DNA from: Sphagnum magellanicum
Lineage: Eukaryota > Streptophyta > Sphagnopsida > Sphagnales > Sphagnaceae
NCBI GenBank assembly: GCA_021904315.1
Contig: CM038917.1
Coordinates: 11,826,041 to 11,890,040 of the forward strand
Length of the DNA stretch: 64,000 nucleotides
Direction: 5' to 3'
The notes beneath the pieces were generated by a model. The model did not search any database. It saw only the letters and a list, made by a program, of their open reading frames with translations, and had not been told where the DNA came from. Of the stretch, positions 12,831 through 26,901 are shown piece by piece. A program made the translations under genes and the position numbers. How positions within the stretch are numbered: position 1 is the stretch's first letter; each line of letters begins with the position of its first letter.

Positions 12831-13148
12831 ATGGGCTTGCTCATTGGCATAATTAACAAGTTCCCTAATGACAAAAATCAAGAGAACTTTTTGAATAACA
12901 AGACTCCCCCTTATGCCAATTGGGCTTGGAGAATCATGTTGTAGGGACCCCCATTCTTTACCTATGAAGACATGGATGGTTTGGATGATGGTTTGCTTGC
13001 TAGGCCCTATACATTTGCCCCACATATGGGGGCCAAGCAATCCTTGGACATCACATATGTTGGCATTGTGGGCCTAACTTGCAATGGAATTGGACCTAGT
13101 CGCCCATATGAGACCATGGAAGTATGTAGTGTCTACACAATCAAAGGG
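12831..13148 (+). pseudogene. Decayed coding-like frame, unidentified
   Basis: From ATG at 12831 one frame stays open for 106 codons apart from a single TAG at 12942. The translation is varied and protein-like rather than low-complexity, with pieces such as MGLLIGIINKFPND, FFTYEDMDGLDDGLL and FAPHMGAKQSLDITYVG. I recognise no family. It could be a fragment of a transposon gag/pol or of a host gene, or a chance open frame in a slightly GC-richer stretch. No splice sites or neighbouring exons were evident. Confidence 0.25.
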
Positions 13149-15545
13149 TAGGGAAGGTTCTAAAAAATAGTTTGCATGGATGGCCAATGCATTGACACAT
13201 TGAATACCTAGTGTTCAACCATTGCCCATGTAATATTTCATCATATCATTTGTACAAAATGCATAGACGAACTTCATTAATGCACTAAATGCAATGACAA
13301 TATATGTCCTAAATCCCCAAGGCATTGTACATTTATGTCAAATACATGAGCTCTACATACATACATGCATCACGTGTAACGAATTAGGGCCAAGGGGCCA
13401 TTTGTGTATGGTTAGTATACCCAATTGCAAGATGGCAAAAGAGATTGTGCCATATGGGCTTGGCAAATTGGACAAGGAAGAGGTTCTTAATCACCATTAG
13501 GTTTGACTTGGCTTTTGGATTAATACATATGGATGTGCATATAACCTCCCCAATGTCACATATAATTAACAAAACTGAATGACACAATATGTAACACAAT
13601 ACTTTACACTAAGGTTGTTTTAGTCATTAAATAATCCTTAAAATAATGAAATGAATTTTTGTGAAAATATGAGGTTGACATGTTGAAAACATCATCATAA
13701 TTAGGATATAACTACACTCTAAATAATTTCATTACTCATATGACAATATCATGTGGTAGATCATGGGAAAAAAAAATAAAAATTCAAATTTTTAAAAAAA
13801 GAACTAATTTTTTTTGGAAAAATTTATTATTAGTTTTGTCAATGTGGAAACTGGCCCTAGGCTATGGATGGTATCATATGCACCAAATACAACTTTGGGG
13901 TGGGGGCACAAAGAACCTTTATGAGTCATCATGCCAAGTGTGGAGCTCAACAACACTTTGTGTTGTGAGAGCAAATCCTTGAGCTATGAGTTATCACTCA
14001 ATTGGTCTGTCTCACACTTCAACATTCTTTGTTGACACTCTTTGTACTTCTTTTGTGTAAGGAATTCACCTCTTAATCTTGTAAGGAAAACTTTGAAATG
14101 AATCTTTCTTGGTTTGAGAAGAAGATTTTCACCAGGATTTAACTCAGGGAATATTAGTTTAGTCTTGGGCAGGGATATTTATAATGTCCATAAGTAACCA
14201 AAAAACAATATATTCGGGGTTTTTATTAGTGTTGTGTAAGTGTAAATAGACATACATTAGTGTTGGTCAGTTATTGAATTTTCATAACTGTCTAGTAGGT
14301 TTTTAAAAAAAATAAATTGGGTGTCAATTAGGTTTTCAATATCATTATCACAATCTTTTTTTGGGTGCCAATTAGGTTATCAATATATTTTTAATAATAA
14401 TTGTTGGTTATGCATATAAAAAAAGGTTTTCAAATACTCAATTGCTAACCACTAGTTAACTTGTCAATTACACATCAGTTGTAAGGTTTTCTTTCAAAAA
14501 AATTAAAATTAAAATGTTTATATTTAAGTTTCTAATTTTTTCTACCATATTAAAATGTTTAGTGTTTCAGGGTTAATAACCTATGAAGATGATAACCAAG
14601 TCATTCGAGTGAGTTAAATTAGATTTTGAAAATTCAATACCAAACAATGAGGTTATTTAATGGTTATAAAAACAAATAAAAAGATTGATAATCAAGTTGA
14701 TAATCGATCAAAACTCAATAATTGACCAATGCTAACATATATTTTTTTATGTAAAATTTATGTACATGTAAATCATTTATACTTATATAGCTTTGCTTGT
14801 TACACTTACATTAGTTGCACTTGCAATTTCTAGTTCTAAACACTATGAGAAAATGATGTTCGTTACAACTAGTTTATCTAGTTATAATCTAATTTTATTG
14901 AACATATTTATTTATAAATTTAATTTTATCGAACACTTTCTAATTGCATTGGACAAATTATAACATACATAAATTTTCTCATAATAATGAAATGAGCTTT
15001 TAAATCAGGACTCGTTTTGACAAATTTTTACAAAGATAAAATCTGCAACCAAAAAGACCTTAGGATAGAGCCATTACATGATGAGCCTGCTTGTCAAATC
15101 CATCCATCATGTGGGTGTGCTAATTCTCATCATAAAAGGATTTCTCAATCAATCCAATATTCCATCTCAAGTGGGTGCTAATTATAAAAGGATTTCTTGA
15201 TCAATCGCGGCGGCCGAAAACAAAAAGTGGGACTTCTTTTTTGTTCCAGGATCTCGAGATTGCTGAAAACTTCTTTTGTTCAGAAGCTGATGATCAAGAA
15301 ATGCACAACTTTTTGATCTGGCATTTGAAGATCATGTAGCTGAATTTCTCTTTAGATCTGGCATTTTGTAGTGTGTGCACCTGTCAAGGTAACATGCAGC
15401 AAGATATTAACAGTTGAGCTACACATCTAATTCAATCTTTCAAAACTTTTGTGGGAGAATATTGCAGTAATTGTTGGATAGATTTAATAAGCTGAGAAAT
15501 GATCTGCACAGTGATCAGAGCTGAAGTGTTTTTGGGGATGGGGGG

Positions 15546-15572
15546 ATCATCATCATCATCATCATCATCATC
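15546..15572. repeat. (ATC)n microsatellite
   Basis: Nine uninterrupted ATC units, about 0.85 kb upstream of the arabinogalactan peptide ATG. A related GATGATGATGG run lies at 15826-15847. Confidence 0.9.
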
Positions 15573-16399
15573 AACAATCTCTTGAGCAGCTTTTGTTTCT
15601 TGTCTACATACTTGGCATGACTACAGAGCTTCAAAAATTAATTAATTGCTGAAGTAGTTTAGAATTTAATTTTTCAGATCCAGCAACAGATTTGAAGCTG
15701 TGAAATGTGTGTAAGATTTGGTAATTTTGTGGTTGCTTTTTTAAAATTATTTATCGATCTTTGTTTGCATGGAAGAAGATGCGCGGCATGTTGAAAGATT
15801 TGCAGATCATGTGTTGTGGCGCACATGATGATGATGGTGATGATGATGACTTGAGAACACATGACTGATGATCCATGGAATCCATTTTCGTGCAAGTTCT
15901 CTCGAGAATCGAGTCTCAAGATTCATCAGAAAGGATTGCATTCCCGATACTTTTGTCACGATTTCCTTGTTGTCTTTGCTACGATCCACGTCCTGCGTGA
16001 TATTCTGTCGCTTTCTCCTTGCTACATTTGTGTTTTGTTGAGAGCTGCAAGTGGGTCCCAGTATTTTGTGCAGAACATTCAATCGCCAACCATGGTCAAG
16101 GAATTGCTAAAACTCTTTATATCCATGGAGTGCTTGTGTTTCTCTCTGCAGAGTCGAGCGTGACAATAGTTGCATTGTGAGACTTCATTACACACGACTC
16201 ACTCCTCGGAATTCTGCATCACAATCCTGCCAGTTGCTATAGTAGCTAGTTGTTGATCGATCGGTTGAATCCAGTACTTTTTCAAGCTTTTTTGTTTTTG
16301 CAGCAGCTTCATACTGTGTTAAGAAGTTGAGAGCTGTCATCAGACAAGTCGAGACAGGAAGAAGCTCTTTGAAACTTTTTCCCTGTATTTGTTGTAATC

Positions 16400-16627
16400 A
16401 TGGCCTTCAGCAATATGGGAGTGAAGAGGAGGACAGCAGTGGTTGCAACAGCAGCAGCTGTCATGCTCATTACAGTTACCATGGGAGTGACGATGACACA
16501 AGCTGCTGCTCCGGCTCCGGGTTCGAATTCCAACGATACTAATCAATCGGCGTTGCCATCTCTTGTCACCTCCATTCTGCTGAGTCTGATCACATTCGTT
16601 GCAGCAGCAGGACTTCTGAAGATTTAA
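16400..16627 (+). CDS. Arabinogalactan (AG) peptide, GPI-anchored
   Basis: A 75-residue precursor with the three-part layout of plant AG peptides. A signal peptide spans about residues 1-35 (MAFSNMGVKRRTAVVATAAA, then a hydrophobic stretch ending TQA). A very short mature part holds AAAPAPGS, where the Ala-Pro repeats are typical sites of hydroxyproline formation and type II arabinogalactan addition. A hydrophobic C-terminus (LVTSILLSLITFVAAAGLL) fits a GPI-attachment signal, with small Ser/Asn residues before it as candidate cleavage sites. The product would be a cell-surface proteoglycan peptide. The gene is intronless within the coding part and ends in TAA. The family is recognised from architecture, not homology search; another small secreted peptide is the alternative. 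Confidence 0.72.
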   Translation: MAFSNMGVKRRTAVVATAAAVMLITVTMGVTMTQAAAPAPGSNSNDTNQSALPSLVTSILLSLITFVAAAGLLKI

Positions 16628-17937
16628 GATGCAGCAGGCGGTGCAACAGCATGATCTGCACAAACCCATCTCAGGATCATCTTGTAAAGCTCATGAATGG
16701 TGCAAGAACCATGCAGTGCTCATGAATCCAGGTGCTGTAGTGGAAGAAATGAATTGTCTGAAAAGTTTTCAGTCTGAATCTTACTTGTTGGAAGCCATAA
16801 AACCCTAAAACAAAAAACAGAGAAAAACCCACACAGTAGCACAAAATTTGTGTTTGTTGTATTTTTGTGATATTCTTATTATACTTTCCTGTTGAAATTG
16901 TTATATAAAGTTTTTCAGTAATTCCTTGTCTGTTTAGACTTTTTGATGAATTCCAGTTCTTTTGCAACTTCTTCTTCTTCAATCCTTTTGTCTTTCTTCA
17001 GCTGCTTTTGTAATAATATAGAGTTTCGAATGCTGTTTTCACATAAATAAACTCATTTTAGGATTCCGTGTGTGTGTGATCATCAAGAAAAACCTTGAAT
17101 TTCATCTATGCAAACATGAAATGGGTTGTTTGACAATGGGGAATTACAATGATCCCCCTATTTCACAATGGGAAAATTAGAATCAAGTTACATTGAAATA
17201 TTGGTCCTACAATTTCTGGTCTTTTGTTAATTCAACTCCACTTTTGTTAGAGGTTTCACTATTTTCCTTCCAGGGTATATATGCCAAAACCAAAAAAAGT
17301 TCTCCACAAAATCATTAAATTAGCTTTCCACTTGATGAGTCCCCTCTTCTTCAAGCTTTCCATGTGATGAATCCCATGTCCTCCTCTTCTTCTTCTTTTG
17401 GATTTGTGAGGTTTTAAACCAAAAAAAAAAGAAAAGAAAATTTCATTTGTGCTCTCAATCGTTCTCTCAGGAACAACTAGCTCTTGCATGGTTCTTGTGC
17501 TTGTAAATAAAAGTAGATTGCTAAACCCATTTGCATTCAAGTCATCAAGATACAAAGTAGGAACTAAACAGCCAAAAAAAGGCTAGAGGTCGAAAATAAG
17601 TAATAACTAGTCAAGAACCAGAGAAAATCAGAAAGGATCAAAAGATAAGTTGTAATAGTGAAAATTTCGCTTAAACAACAAATTAATTGAATAATCAATC
17701 AGTTCTCCACAAAAGACAATGAAAAATATGATTATTCATACTAACTAATTTATCTAAGTGAAATATCTGAAGTAAGAGTGTGATTATTTTAACACCCCCT
17801 ATCACACTATAATTCATGCTATATAGAAACTATCACAAATTTGCTAAAAATGGAAATGAGAACTAATGAAATGCGATTAGTTGCAAATCTTTTTATAGAG
17901 AGAACAAACTTTAGATCAGCTTTAGGTCTTGTACTTC
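16628..17937. other. 3' flank of the AG peptide gene and AT-rich DNA
   Basis: The first few hundred bases probably include the 3' UTR of the AG peptide transcript; no single poly(A) signal stands out. The rest is AT-rich, with TTC/CTT-rich tracts near 16971-16990 and 17379-17398. No gene is seen. Confidence 0.45.
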
Positions 17938-18415
17938 TACATGTCTCTAAATTTATATAATTTGATCTTGCCGTGTGATTTGTTAAGACTATTAGCTAAT
18001 TGATCTGTAGTTGCAACATGAGCAAGTTCCATTTGTCCTAAAATCACCTTCTTCCGAATGAAGTGGTAATGAAGTGGTAATGGATTTCAATATGCTTGGT
18101 TCTAGCATGAATAATGGGATTTTTAACAATCTTCCTACAACTTTGATTGTCTACATAAAAAATTGTAACACCTTCAATTGCTTCAATTTATTTTAGGAAA
18201 GTTTGCAACCATGCTACTGTTTTGGTGCTTTCAACTAACTAACGTCTGATATTTTGCCTTAGTAGAGGAAAGAGCTATGGTTAGTTGTTTTGAGGAACAA
18301 TAAATGATTGGTCCCCATGTAGCCTGAGGTTGATTTGCACTTGATTTGCACTCCTTACAATTCCCTACTCAATTCACATTGGTGAAACCACACAATATTT
18401 GATTATTGCGCATCA
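17938..18415 (-). mobile_element. Ty1/copia retrotransposon remnant (RNase H end of pol)
   Basis: The minus strand carries, in order, broken copies of hallmark copia RNase H motifs: a GFTNVN...VGNCK block (family GFTDADWAGD), KSTSGYM, SSKQLTIALSSTKAKYQTL (family SSKKQPTVALSSTEAEY), FYVDNQSC, and KNPIIHARTKHIEIHYHF followed by a MELAHVATTDQLANSL-like tail. The frame shifts several times and has stops, so it is dead. No LTRs or integrase, protease or gag parts are recognised nearby. This is the 3' end of an old copia pol. Confidence 0.85.
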
Positions 18416-21400
18416 TTTTTATGATTTGACCTTTTGTTTAGATAGAGAAATATATTTGTTATAAATAGCTTAGGCATTATATTTAGATTCATAGTTAAAT
18501 TATTTTTTGATAGAAACATTTTCTAGTTTTTTTTTTGTAATGTATTCTTTAACATGGAATGTTAATCTATTTAAAGTTTCAAATCCATTTCATGATTATA
18601 AATAGTAATGTCCTATGCAATTCAATATTATATATTATAATTATGACAACATGATAATGGTTGTGTGAAGTTTGTATATTTGCATTGTAAGTTGTAATTC
18701 AATTGTTTAGTACTACTAAAATCAATTACCATACAATTGTTTTGAAACCCAAACTTAAACACTTAGTTGCAAATTAGTCACTAAATCTTTTATTTTCATT
18801 TCATCTTTCGTTGGAAGTTTGTTACAAAGGATAGGAATAAAATTCATTGCTCAAATGGATGAATCAAATAATAGAAAATTATATTAATCAAATTAGTTGT
18901 AAAATAGTTGCAAATAAGTTGCAAAATGTATTAACATATGTCATTTATCGACAAATGGATGAAAAACCATGTTGGCATTTTGTTTGCCACATTGGAATGT
19001 GAGTGAGAATTTGACATGGGGATTAGTTCCAAAAAAGTTGCATATAGTTGCATGTGAGTTGCATTGTATATACAATATTGTATATACAACATAGGGTGTC
19101 CAATGTAATTACTACAACTACTGCAACTTGTTTGTTAGCACTCAAAACCATATAAATACCATGAGTTACAAGTGTTCGTTGTAACTTGAAAACCCATTTA
19201 CAAGCCCAATTGTAAAACCTTATATTTTTTCATAGTGTTGCAAAATTGGGATTTTCTTCTAATGATTTTGGGAGTGTCTCCATCTTGTGGGCTTTATGAA
19301 GCCAAATCATGAACATAAAGCCTTGCCCTTGTTTTTCTAATGTTGTGATAAAACACAATGTAAAATGTAATAGTTCATTTTTTGAAAAGTTTTAACCCAA
19401 TGGGTATTGTGAATAAATAAAAAAACAACCAAGCTTTATGAATGGTAAAAGGTCCTTGAATAGTGCATTACTAAAATCAAAATTGTGTTTGGCTTTACCT
19501 CACATGGGCCACATATTTTGGTAATGCCCTTCCTTTAAAGTCTTTTTTACCACTTAAAACATATGTAAATCACAAGGATTGGGAGGGGGAAGGTTCTTAC
19601 ACCTAATTCATGAAAGTGAAAAAGATCTTACACCTACATAAATATGCATAATCTCTTTTCCACTTTTTAGGAATAGGCATAAGATCCATCCTCTATTGTA
19701 CAAGGAAGGGTAATGATGTATAAAAAACAACCCCAAAAATACACTAGGAGATTTTTTCAAAATCTTTGTATTAGGTAAGGTCCACACATAAAAGCATTAT
19801 CAAAATAAGATGCTCATCTTAGCGATAACCAAGGGCAACACTGAATTTTGGTAATGCATCCATCCAAAGGCCTTACTACGTGTAATGATTGTGTCAAACT
19901 AAGAAAAAACAATAATGGGCCTTTACATTTCCATACGATGACCTCTTAACCTATGAGTGTTCAACCTTATAGATTTAAAGCACCTTTAGATCATTGACAC
20001 CTCATTACAAGCCAAATGATAGTGGCATTTAAACCTTAACAAGTTAACAAGTTCTATCAAATGTTGCATATGTATTTTGAATTTTTTAATAAACCTTAAT
20101 TTTGTCTTATCTAATGTTGTGTGAAATTTTGATTTTGGTTATAACCCACAACTCCATCTTATGGTCTTATATGTTATTGTGTGGGTATATGATTTTTTCA
20201 ATAACCCCCCATTCTACATTTTGAAATTTGAAATTTTGATGAACAATTAGCTTTTGGTTATTGAAGGGAAAAGAAAAGGTTTCAAAATTCATAAGAAAAA
20301 AATGCTCCAATTTTGGTTATTACAAAAACTCAAAGAAATGGTCTTGGGTAATCTATCTACAAAGGTAGTTTGCTTGTTTTGTTTATCTTGTTGAGAGCTT
20401 TCAAACCACAACATGATCATGGCAAGTCTTTCCATGCTCTTGGTGCCATTGGAAAGCCTTTGATGAATAAGGGTGCATCAAGTTGGTCTCATAATCTTTC
20501 AACTTATGATTGAGACATTGTTGAATGTTAAATAATTTTGTGATTGAAATTTTCTTTAAATCAAAATTAAAAATTATGGTGGAATTTGGCTGCACTTTTC
20601 GTATTACTGGAAAGCCCTTTGTGACTAGGATTTAATAAAGGTGATTTGGAAATTTTTTAATTTCAAATGTGAGAAATGATGAATTTTGAGTAGTTATTGT
20701 TATTGTAAATTAATTAAATCAAATTATACCAAACAGTTTTGGAAGAAGAAATTAGTTAAATAACCACCAGTTTTCACTTGGGTCAATGGCATAAGCCACA
20801 TTAATGGTTTTACAAGGAAAAACTAGTTGGTTAACTGATTCGCACTTGGGTCAATAGCATAAGTTACACTAGTCTATATGAAGGAATGTAGTTTGTTTCC
20901 TTTATTTATTTATTTTGTTTTGTTTGTCATGTTGATTGTCATGTTGAAATGTCTCAAACCACATCACTACTTGCAACATTCTTGGTACTATTGAAAAGCC
21001 CTCAATGAGTAGGGGTGCACCGAGTTGGTTTCATAACGTTTCAACCTACAATGGAGAAGTTATTGAATATTGAACATTTGTTTAATTATTAAAAATTTAT
21101 TCAAATAAAAAATAAAAATAATTAAATTTGGGGAATTTGTTTAGGTGCATTCTTTATATTTTTGGAAAGCCTCAATGAATAAGATTCAATGATGTTATAA
21201 AAGTAATTACCATTTTTTTAAAATTTTAATTTCAAATTTTTATCATTCATAACTTATTGGTTCAATTTTTGATGCAATGTTTCATCACCATTTGCTTGGT
21301 GTTCACAATTAGTTCCAATTATGGAAAGGAGAATTTTCCTTTTACACATTCAACTATCCACTATTCCTTCACAAAATTAACAATTTCAAATATGTTATTG

Positions 21401-24400
21401 TAATGCTTCTTGGTATATACAATATTGGATGTATATGTTCATGAAGACATCATTTGTTTTCTATGCAATGATCTTCAAATCTTATGTGCAAGGCATAATT
21501 GGTCATGGTTGAAAATTGTTTCCAAGATACATCTATTAATGTTTTTCCTTATTCCTTGCTAAAGATGAAATCACAATTTGAATATTATAGTTTACTAGAA
21601 ATTATCATTATTTTAAAATAAATGTTCAAGCATCCAAAACATATGGCATGAACAAGCATACATAATTATCATATGTGTTGCCATTTGTTTGACCTTGGGT
21701 GTTGTTCATATGGCATAGTAGGATGACAAGACAATTGAATTTGAATGGAAGTTTGTGTTGTGGTGTGCTTGGGTATTAAAAAGTTCAAAAATAGTTCAAC
21801 ATTTTTTTTTTGTTGAAGCCCACCAAAGTTGGTATAATAATCATTTGGATCCATAACAAGGAAGTTTGTCACAATGACCATTGAATTTTTGTAAATATGT
21901 TGTCATGTCAACAATCTAATCAATTTTGATGTGTTGATATTCAAAAATTTCATAACTATAGAAAGCCAAACTCCTTATTATTGAAATACCTACATGGTTT
22001 TGACAAATAAGTGCCAAATTATTTATTTATTTAAAATTTGAACTTTGGCGAAAAAAATTTTAATTTTGGACTTTTCAACATGTAAGGAATATAGTTACTA
22101 AATACACAACAATTATCATGATTTTCTTGTTGTCTTTATGGTCAATTGGTTCATAACTAGTGCATTTAATTTGCATGTATTTGGTCATAGTCCAATTCTA
22201 GTTGCCTTTATTTTCAAATCTATTTTTTTGGAATTTTTGACATAGAGGGCTGATGATGTTTCAAAAATTCAACAAAATAAAAAATAATTTAATTTATCCA
22301 AAACTACCCATGTGTTACAATATATCACAATTGCTAACCCCTATGCCCAAGGACATGCTAAAGTTTAAGGATTTGAATGTTTCAATGATGTCTTACTTCA
22401 TTAGTCATCAAGAGTAATGGTAGGGCATCAAGGTGAGATTAAGACAACTTAAAACTATCCTTTTATTATACACCCATACTTTCCTTTCCTAGGTTGAAAT
22501 GGTGATAGACATACATGTTTATGGCCATAATTTTCATACATAGTCTATGAAATTTTTTAGCATGCACTCAATAAAAACCATATTTTTTCTTTTGGTATTT
22601 GGTGGGGGGGGGGAGAAACTGAAATTTTTAAATTTTTTTTCTATTCACAATGTGTTCCCATTGAATTCCAAATGTGATCTACAATATGTTCGCAATATCA
22701 CCATATTTTTATCCTATATGTTTTGGCTAAAGTTGAACTTTCATGTATATAAACTATAAAGGGAGCCTAAAGGGAAGCACATTTATGCTTCTAATGGGGA
22801 GTGCCGATGTTTCAAAAACAATTATGATTGGATGCTCAAAGTGGGTCCCTAACCTAGAAAAAAAACTTTGGGCACACCTCTCAATTAATTAATGAGAAGC
22901 CATGCATATACACCCACCTAACCTTGCTTTAATTAACTTAGGGGAGAAAAAAAGGATTTCCATTGATAAAAGATTAAGTTGTTGGTTATTTTTTAAACAT
23001 AAAAAATACATATGGGAAGCACAATGTTCAAAGAAGATGGAGAGACTACTAAAAGTGCTAATGAAACTAAAAGTATTACAAATCTTTTAAAATATGTCAA
23101 TTCAAAATGTGTGTTGAATGAAAGCTAATGCATGTGAATAGATTAAATACAACTAAAAAATTCATTGGGATCATTTAATGCAATTGTATGAATTCAAATA
23201 GATAGTGAACAAACCTTTTTTTAGAAGAAATTTTTTCACTTCCTACAAATGAAAGGTTGAAAAAGTTTTTCATTTTATATTCAACACAATAACACAATAA
23301 AGCAAATGATTATATAGCCACACATTGTTGTGGTTGAAATAAAGGATTTTGATGTTGTGATGACAATATTGTTAAATAGTTTATTAAAAAGTCACAACAA
23401 AATAATGGCTTTGGAGGCTAGAGTTAATAATCTTTGACTTGCGTTTGTAATAAACCAATTGTTGCGTAAAGGCTTGAAGAAGTAGGAGGTTGGAAAGCTT
23501 GATGAAGATGGAAGAATTGGAAAAAATAATGAAAAACAAAGGATTTAGAAATGTCTTTAAGATTGTTAAAAACTTGAACATTCTCTATAAATAAATCAAC
23601 TTTTTAAGGATTACAAATCAAATTCCATGATGAGATATACAAGATTTGAAACAATTTGGAAGGGTGCTAGCTAAAGGTTAAGGATGACTTATTATTTTTC
23701 AATTATGAATTTTTAATGGACATCATTTGGGAGAAAGTTTTTTGAAAATATTAGTAAACCTTAAGTCTAGAATAAAATGACTTGTTACACATGTAACCAC
23801 TTTTAAATAACACATTTGTAAATTTTCAATCCAACTTAAGATTTGATATTTCTCATTTAACCCATGTATTGCGATGTAATATACATTCAAGAATGACATG
23901 TAAGTTTATGAATCACTTCTATCAAGACTTGAGTGTGAAAAAACCTTAATTTATCACTTGTAACCACTCTTGAAATCTTAAGTGATGTAAGAATTCTCAA
24001 AGTAGGTCGAATTTTTTTTTGAAATTTTTTCATATTAATGCAAATTGAATAATTATCATACTTTACATAGTTTGTGATCATCATTTGGATTCATGTATAA
24101 ATAAAAAATGTAATAATATATTGTAAAAGTTGAAATTATATCTAAAACATAAATTGTGTGCAATGGTTGCACATCACATCACCTTCTTTACTCCTATGCT
24201 TTTGGAAATGGAATTGGGCATGAGTTGTTTTACCATAGACTTACCCTAAATCAAAGATTGGTCAATGGCATAAAACTTATATCACAATGAAATATGGGAG
24301 TTTTTTGGAAGGCTATGCAAAAGGTAAACAACACAATTTGTCTTTCCATAGTGTAATGAACCAAGAAAAGAAATTGATCTATGTTGGATCTTATGCATGT

Positions 24401-26537
24401 TAAGCAATATGGTTTAGTGCAAATTAATTTTAAAGAGGAGTTCAATATTTTTTGAGTTTCAAAAATGAGAAATCAAGAGTGTGAACATATCTTGTGAAAT
24501 AAGAAATCAAAAGTTTTGAAGAAGTGTTTGAACATTCATGAGAAAGAAAATAAAACATTTAAAACTAATTTAATGGTTTCGCAAAATGTCTTTCTATAAA
24601 ATTCTAGTTTTCTGTAAAGAATTTTTTTTTATCATCAATTAACTACACCTTACACACTTACACACTCCAACATTGGGGAATGGTTGAACACTTCAAACTT
24701 TGGTAGGAATCGCATGATTTATGTTTCACTAAAAGGAATTAAATTATAATTTTGAGTAAAAACAATAATTATTATGATATACTTTTTTAAATGGTTTAAT
24801 CCTTGTATTAGTAAATTAAAAGAGATAAATTCACCAAAAAAATGAATTGGTAGAACATTTGAAAATGTTTGGAAATGAAGCGTAACTTCATAAACTCCAA
24901 TAAATGAGGGAAAACCTATAATTGATGCTAAAAGTTTCAAATGTATTTTTTGTGGGTTTTAGGCAACATAATAAAACATAAAATTTGGAATCATGAAATA
25001 AGAAGATTATAATTAATAGAGCTTTCCCAAAAAACCATGAATTAAAATGTAGTTGTTGTGAAAAAACCACAAGTTGAGGTCATGACTAGTGTGTGTGATT
25101 TTCATGATTGGGGTCGATTTTTAGGTTGGTCACCATACTAATTCTCTCAATGAAAATTGGTGGTTCTAATTTATTTGAGAACCAATTCCTTGAAAATTAT
25201 CATGGGTATCATATGGCCCCATTTTAATACCCATGGTGGTTATGGGATGGATTATTGGGTTTAGTCCTTGGGGAGCAGGTTTTCACCTTCATAAGGGATC
25301 AAAATTATTGTACATTGAAAAAATAGGCATAGGCTTTGTAAAGTGGGAATTGAAACCCAAAACTTCCATGATACCAAAAGGTTGATTTATCATTTGTAAA
25401 ATATCACATTATTTAGCTATCAATGCCCTTAGCTTTAAAAGGCATTGACATATGTGTCCTTTTCAAATTGAAGAAATTATAACTTCCTTTTCGGACAAGG
25501 GAATGTAACATAGTGGTAAAAGTCATGATTTTCTTTAAAAGATTATGGGATCATATTCTCTTGAAATGAAAACTTAATTTAAAACACTAGAAGAAAAACT
25601 ATTGTTAACAACTAATATTTGCAATTGAAAAATGTCATTTTCAACACTTTAGGTCACTTATGTTGATGACTTAATTACCAACGATCAAATTGTATTAAAG
25701 TAAAAAAACATGAACATTTTTTTTAAATGCCTATTGGAACATTTCATAAAAATTCAATGGGTTTTAACACTTGGAAAAAAGCTCCTCACATGTGTTATGG
25801 CCCATTATTTATGGGCATTCTTCCACTACACATTTAGAGGTGGATTTGTTTTGTGAAATTTTATATATTTAGCAAATTATATATATATAGTATTTTTTTT
25901 AATTTTTCAAAAAATGAAAAAAAAAATCATCATGTTTATACACATAGTTCAAGTAAATAGTTAGGATTAAAAATTATTTCAATAAATTTTTACTTTCATA
26001 ATTAGTGTATGGCCAAAGCTGGTTAAATATCTTTGTATTTTGATCACTAATGTGGCAACATCACAAAATTGAAATAAAAAATTGTTATTACTCCTTTGAT
26101 TGTCTTTAAAAGTAACACAAAATTTTAAATTTTATGGGCTACTAAATCATGTTGAAATACTCACCATGCCAAGGTGCAAAATGTCACCCACAGTCTAACC
26201 TTTTGTTAGGCAACCACAAGTTTATTTATTTACATGAATTGAAATTGTTAATCATAGAGGAATCAACTTTTGAATTATAGGAGTTTCTTTTATCTTCTCA
26301 TTTTCAAGTTTACATCTTTTGTTCTTGTTTGGTGGCAATTATCTAACACATGCAAAATTTTGATTGCATATTTTAGATTAATTTGAACATGGTTTCATTT
26401 TTTTTAAACCGTTTTAATAAGGATGAGCATGAAATAAAAATGTTTTTAATGAATGGTGTGCTTGAATGGTGAGAGAAGTTCCAAAATGCCCAATTTTGAA
26501 AAAATATTAAATGGATTCTAATGTGTTATACATTCAT

Positions 26538-26901
26538 CAACAATAGAAAATAAACACAAGAAAAAAAAATGTGCATTAATGGTTGCTCAAAATAACACAT
26601 AATATTAGTGAATATAATATGAACATTTAAAAAATAAACTTCTAACTCACATAAATTACAAATTTGGAAGACTTTCTCCCCAACCCTTCCCACCCCCTAA
26701 ATCCCAAATCAAAGTTGTGCAACAATAGAAAATAAACACAAGAAAAAAAAATGTGCATTAATGGTTGCTCAAAATAACACATAATATTAGTGAATATAAT
26801 ATGAACATTTAAAAAATAAACTTCTAACTCACATAAATTACAAATTTGGAAGACTTTCTCCCCAACCCTTCCCACCCCCTAAATCCCAAATCAAAGTTGT
26901 G
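26538..26901. repeat. Perfect two-copy tandem duplication, 182 bp unit
   Basis: The segment from CAACAATAGAAAATAAACAC to TCAAAGTTGTG occurs twice, at 26538-26719 and 26720-26901. I saw no mismatch between copies, so the event is either recent or an assembly artefact. Confidence 0.9.

Larger units (their letters stand above)
10826..16399. other. AT-rich intergenic region up to the arabinogalactan peptide
   Basis: Mostly AT-rich DNA without genes. It includes poly-T and G-rich tracts at 10899-10945, two palindromic GATCT(T/C)ACACCTA motifs, one decayed reading frame at 12831-13148, and a partial 40-bp duplication near 15111-15207 (AAAAGGATTTCT with flanks repeated). An ATC microsatellite lies at 15546-15572. 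The final kilobase (15.2-16.4 kb) is richer in G+C and probably holds the promoter and 5' leader of the peptide gene. A TTTATAT word lies at 16117-16123 but has no independent support as a TATA box. Confidence 0.5.

Noticed and set aside
25506-25560. Third possible Pol III A/B box pair
   Set aside because: The B-box-like word GGATCATATTC departs too far from GGTTCRANNCC to call a feature.
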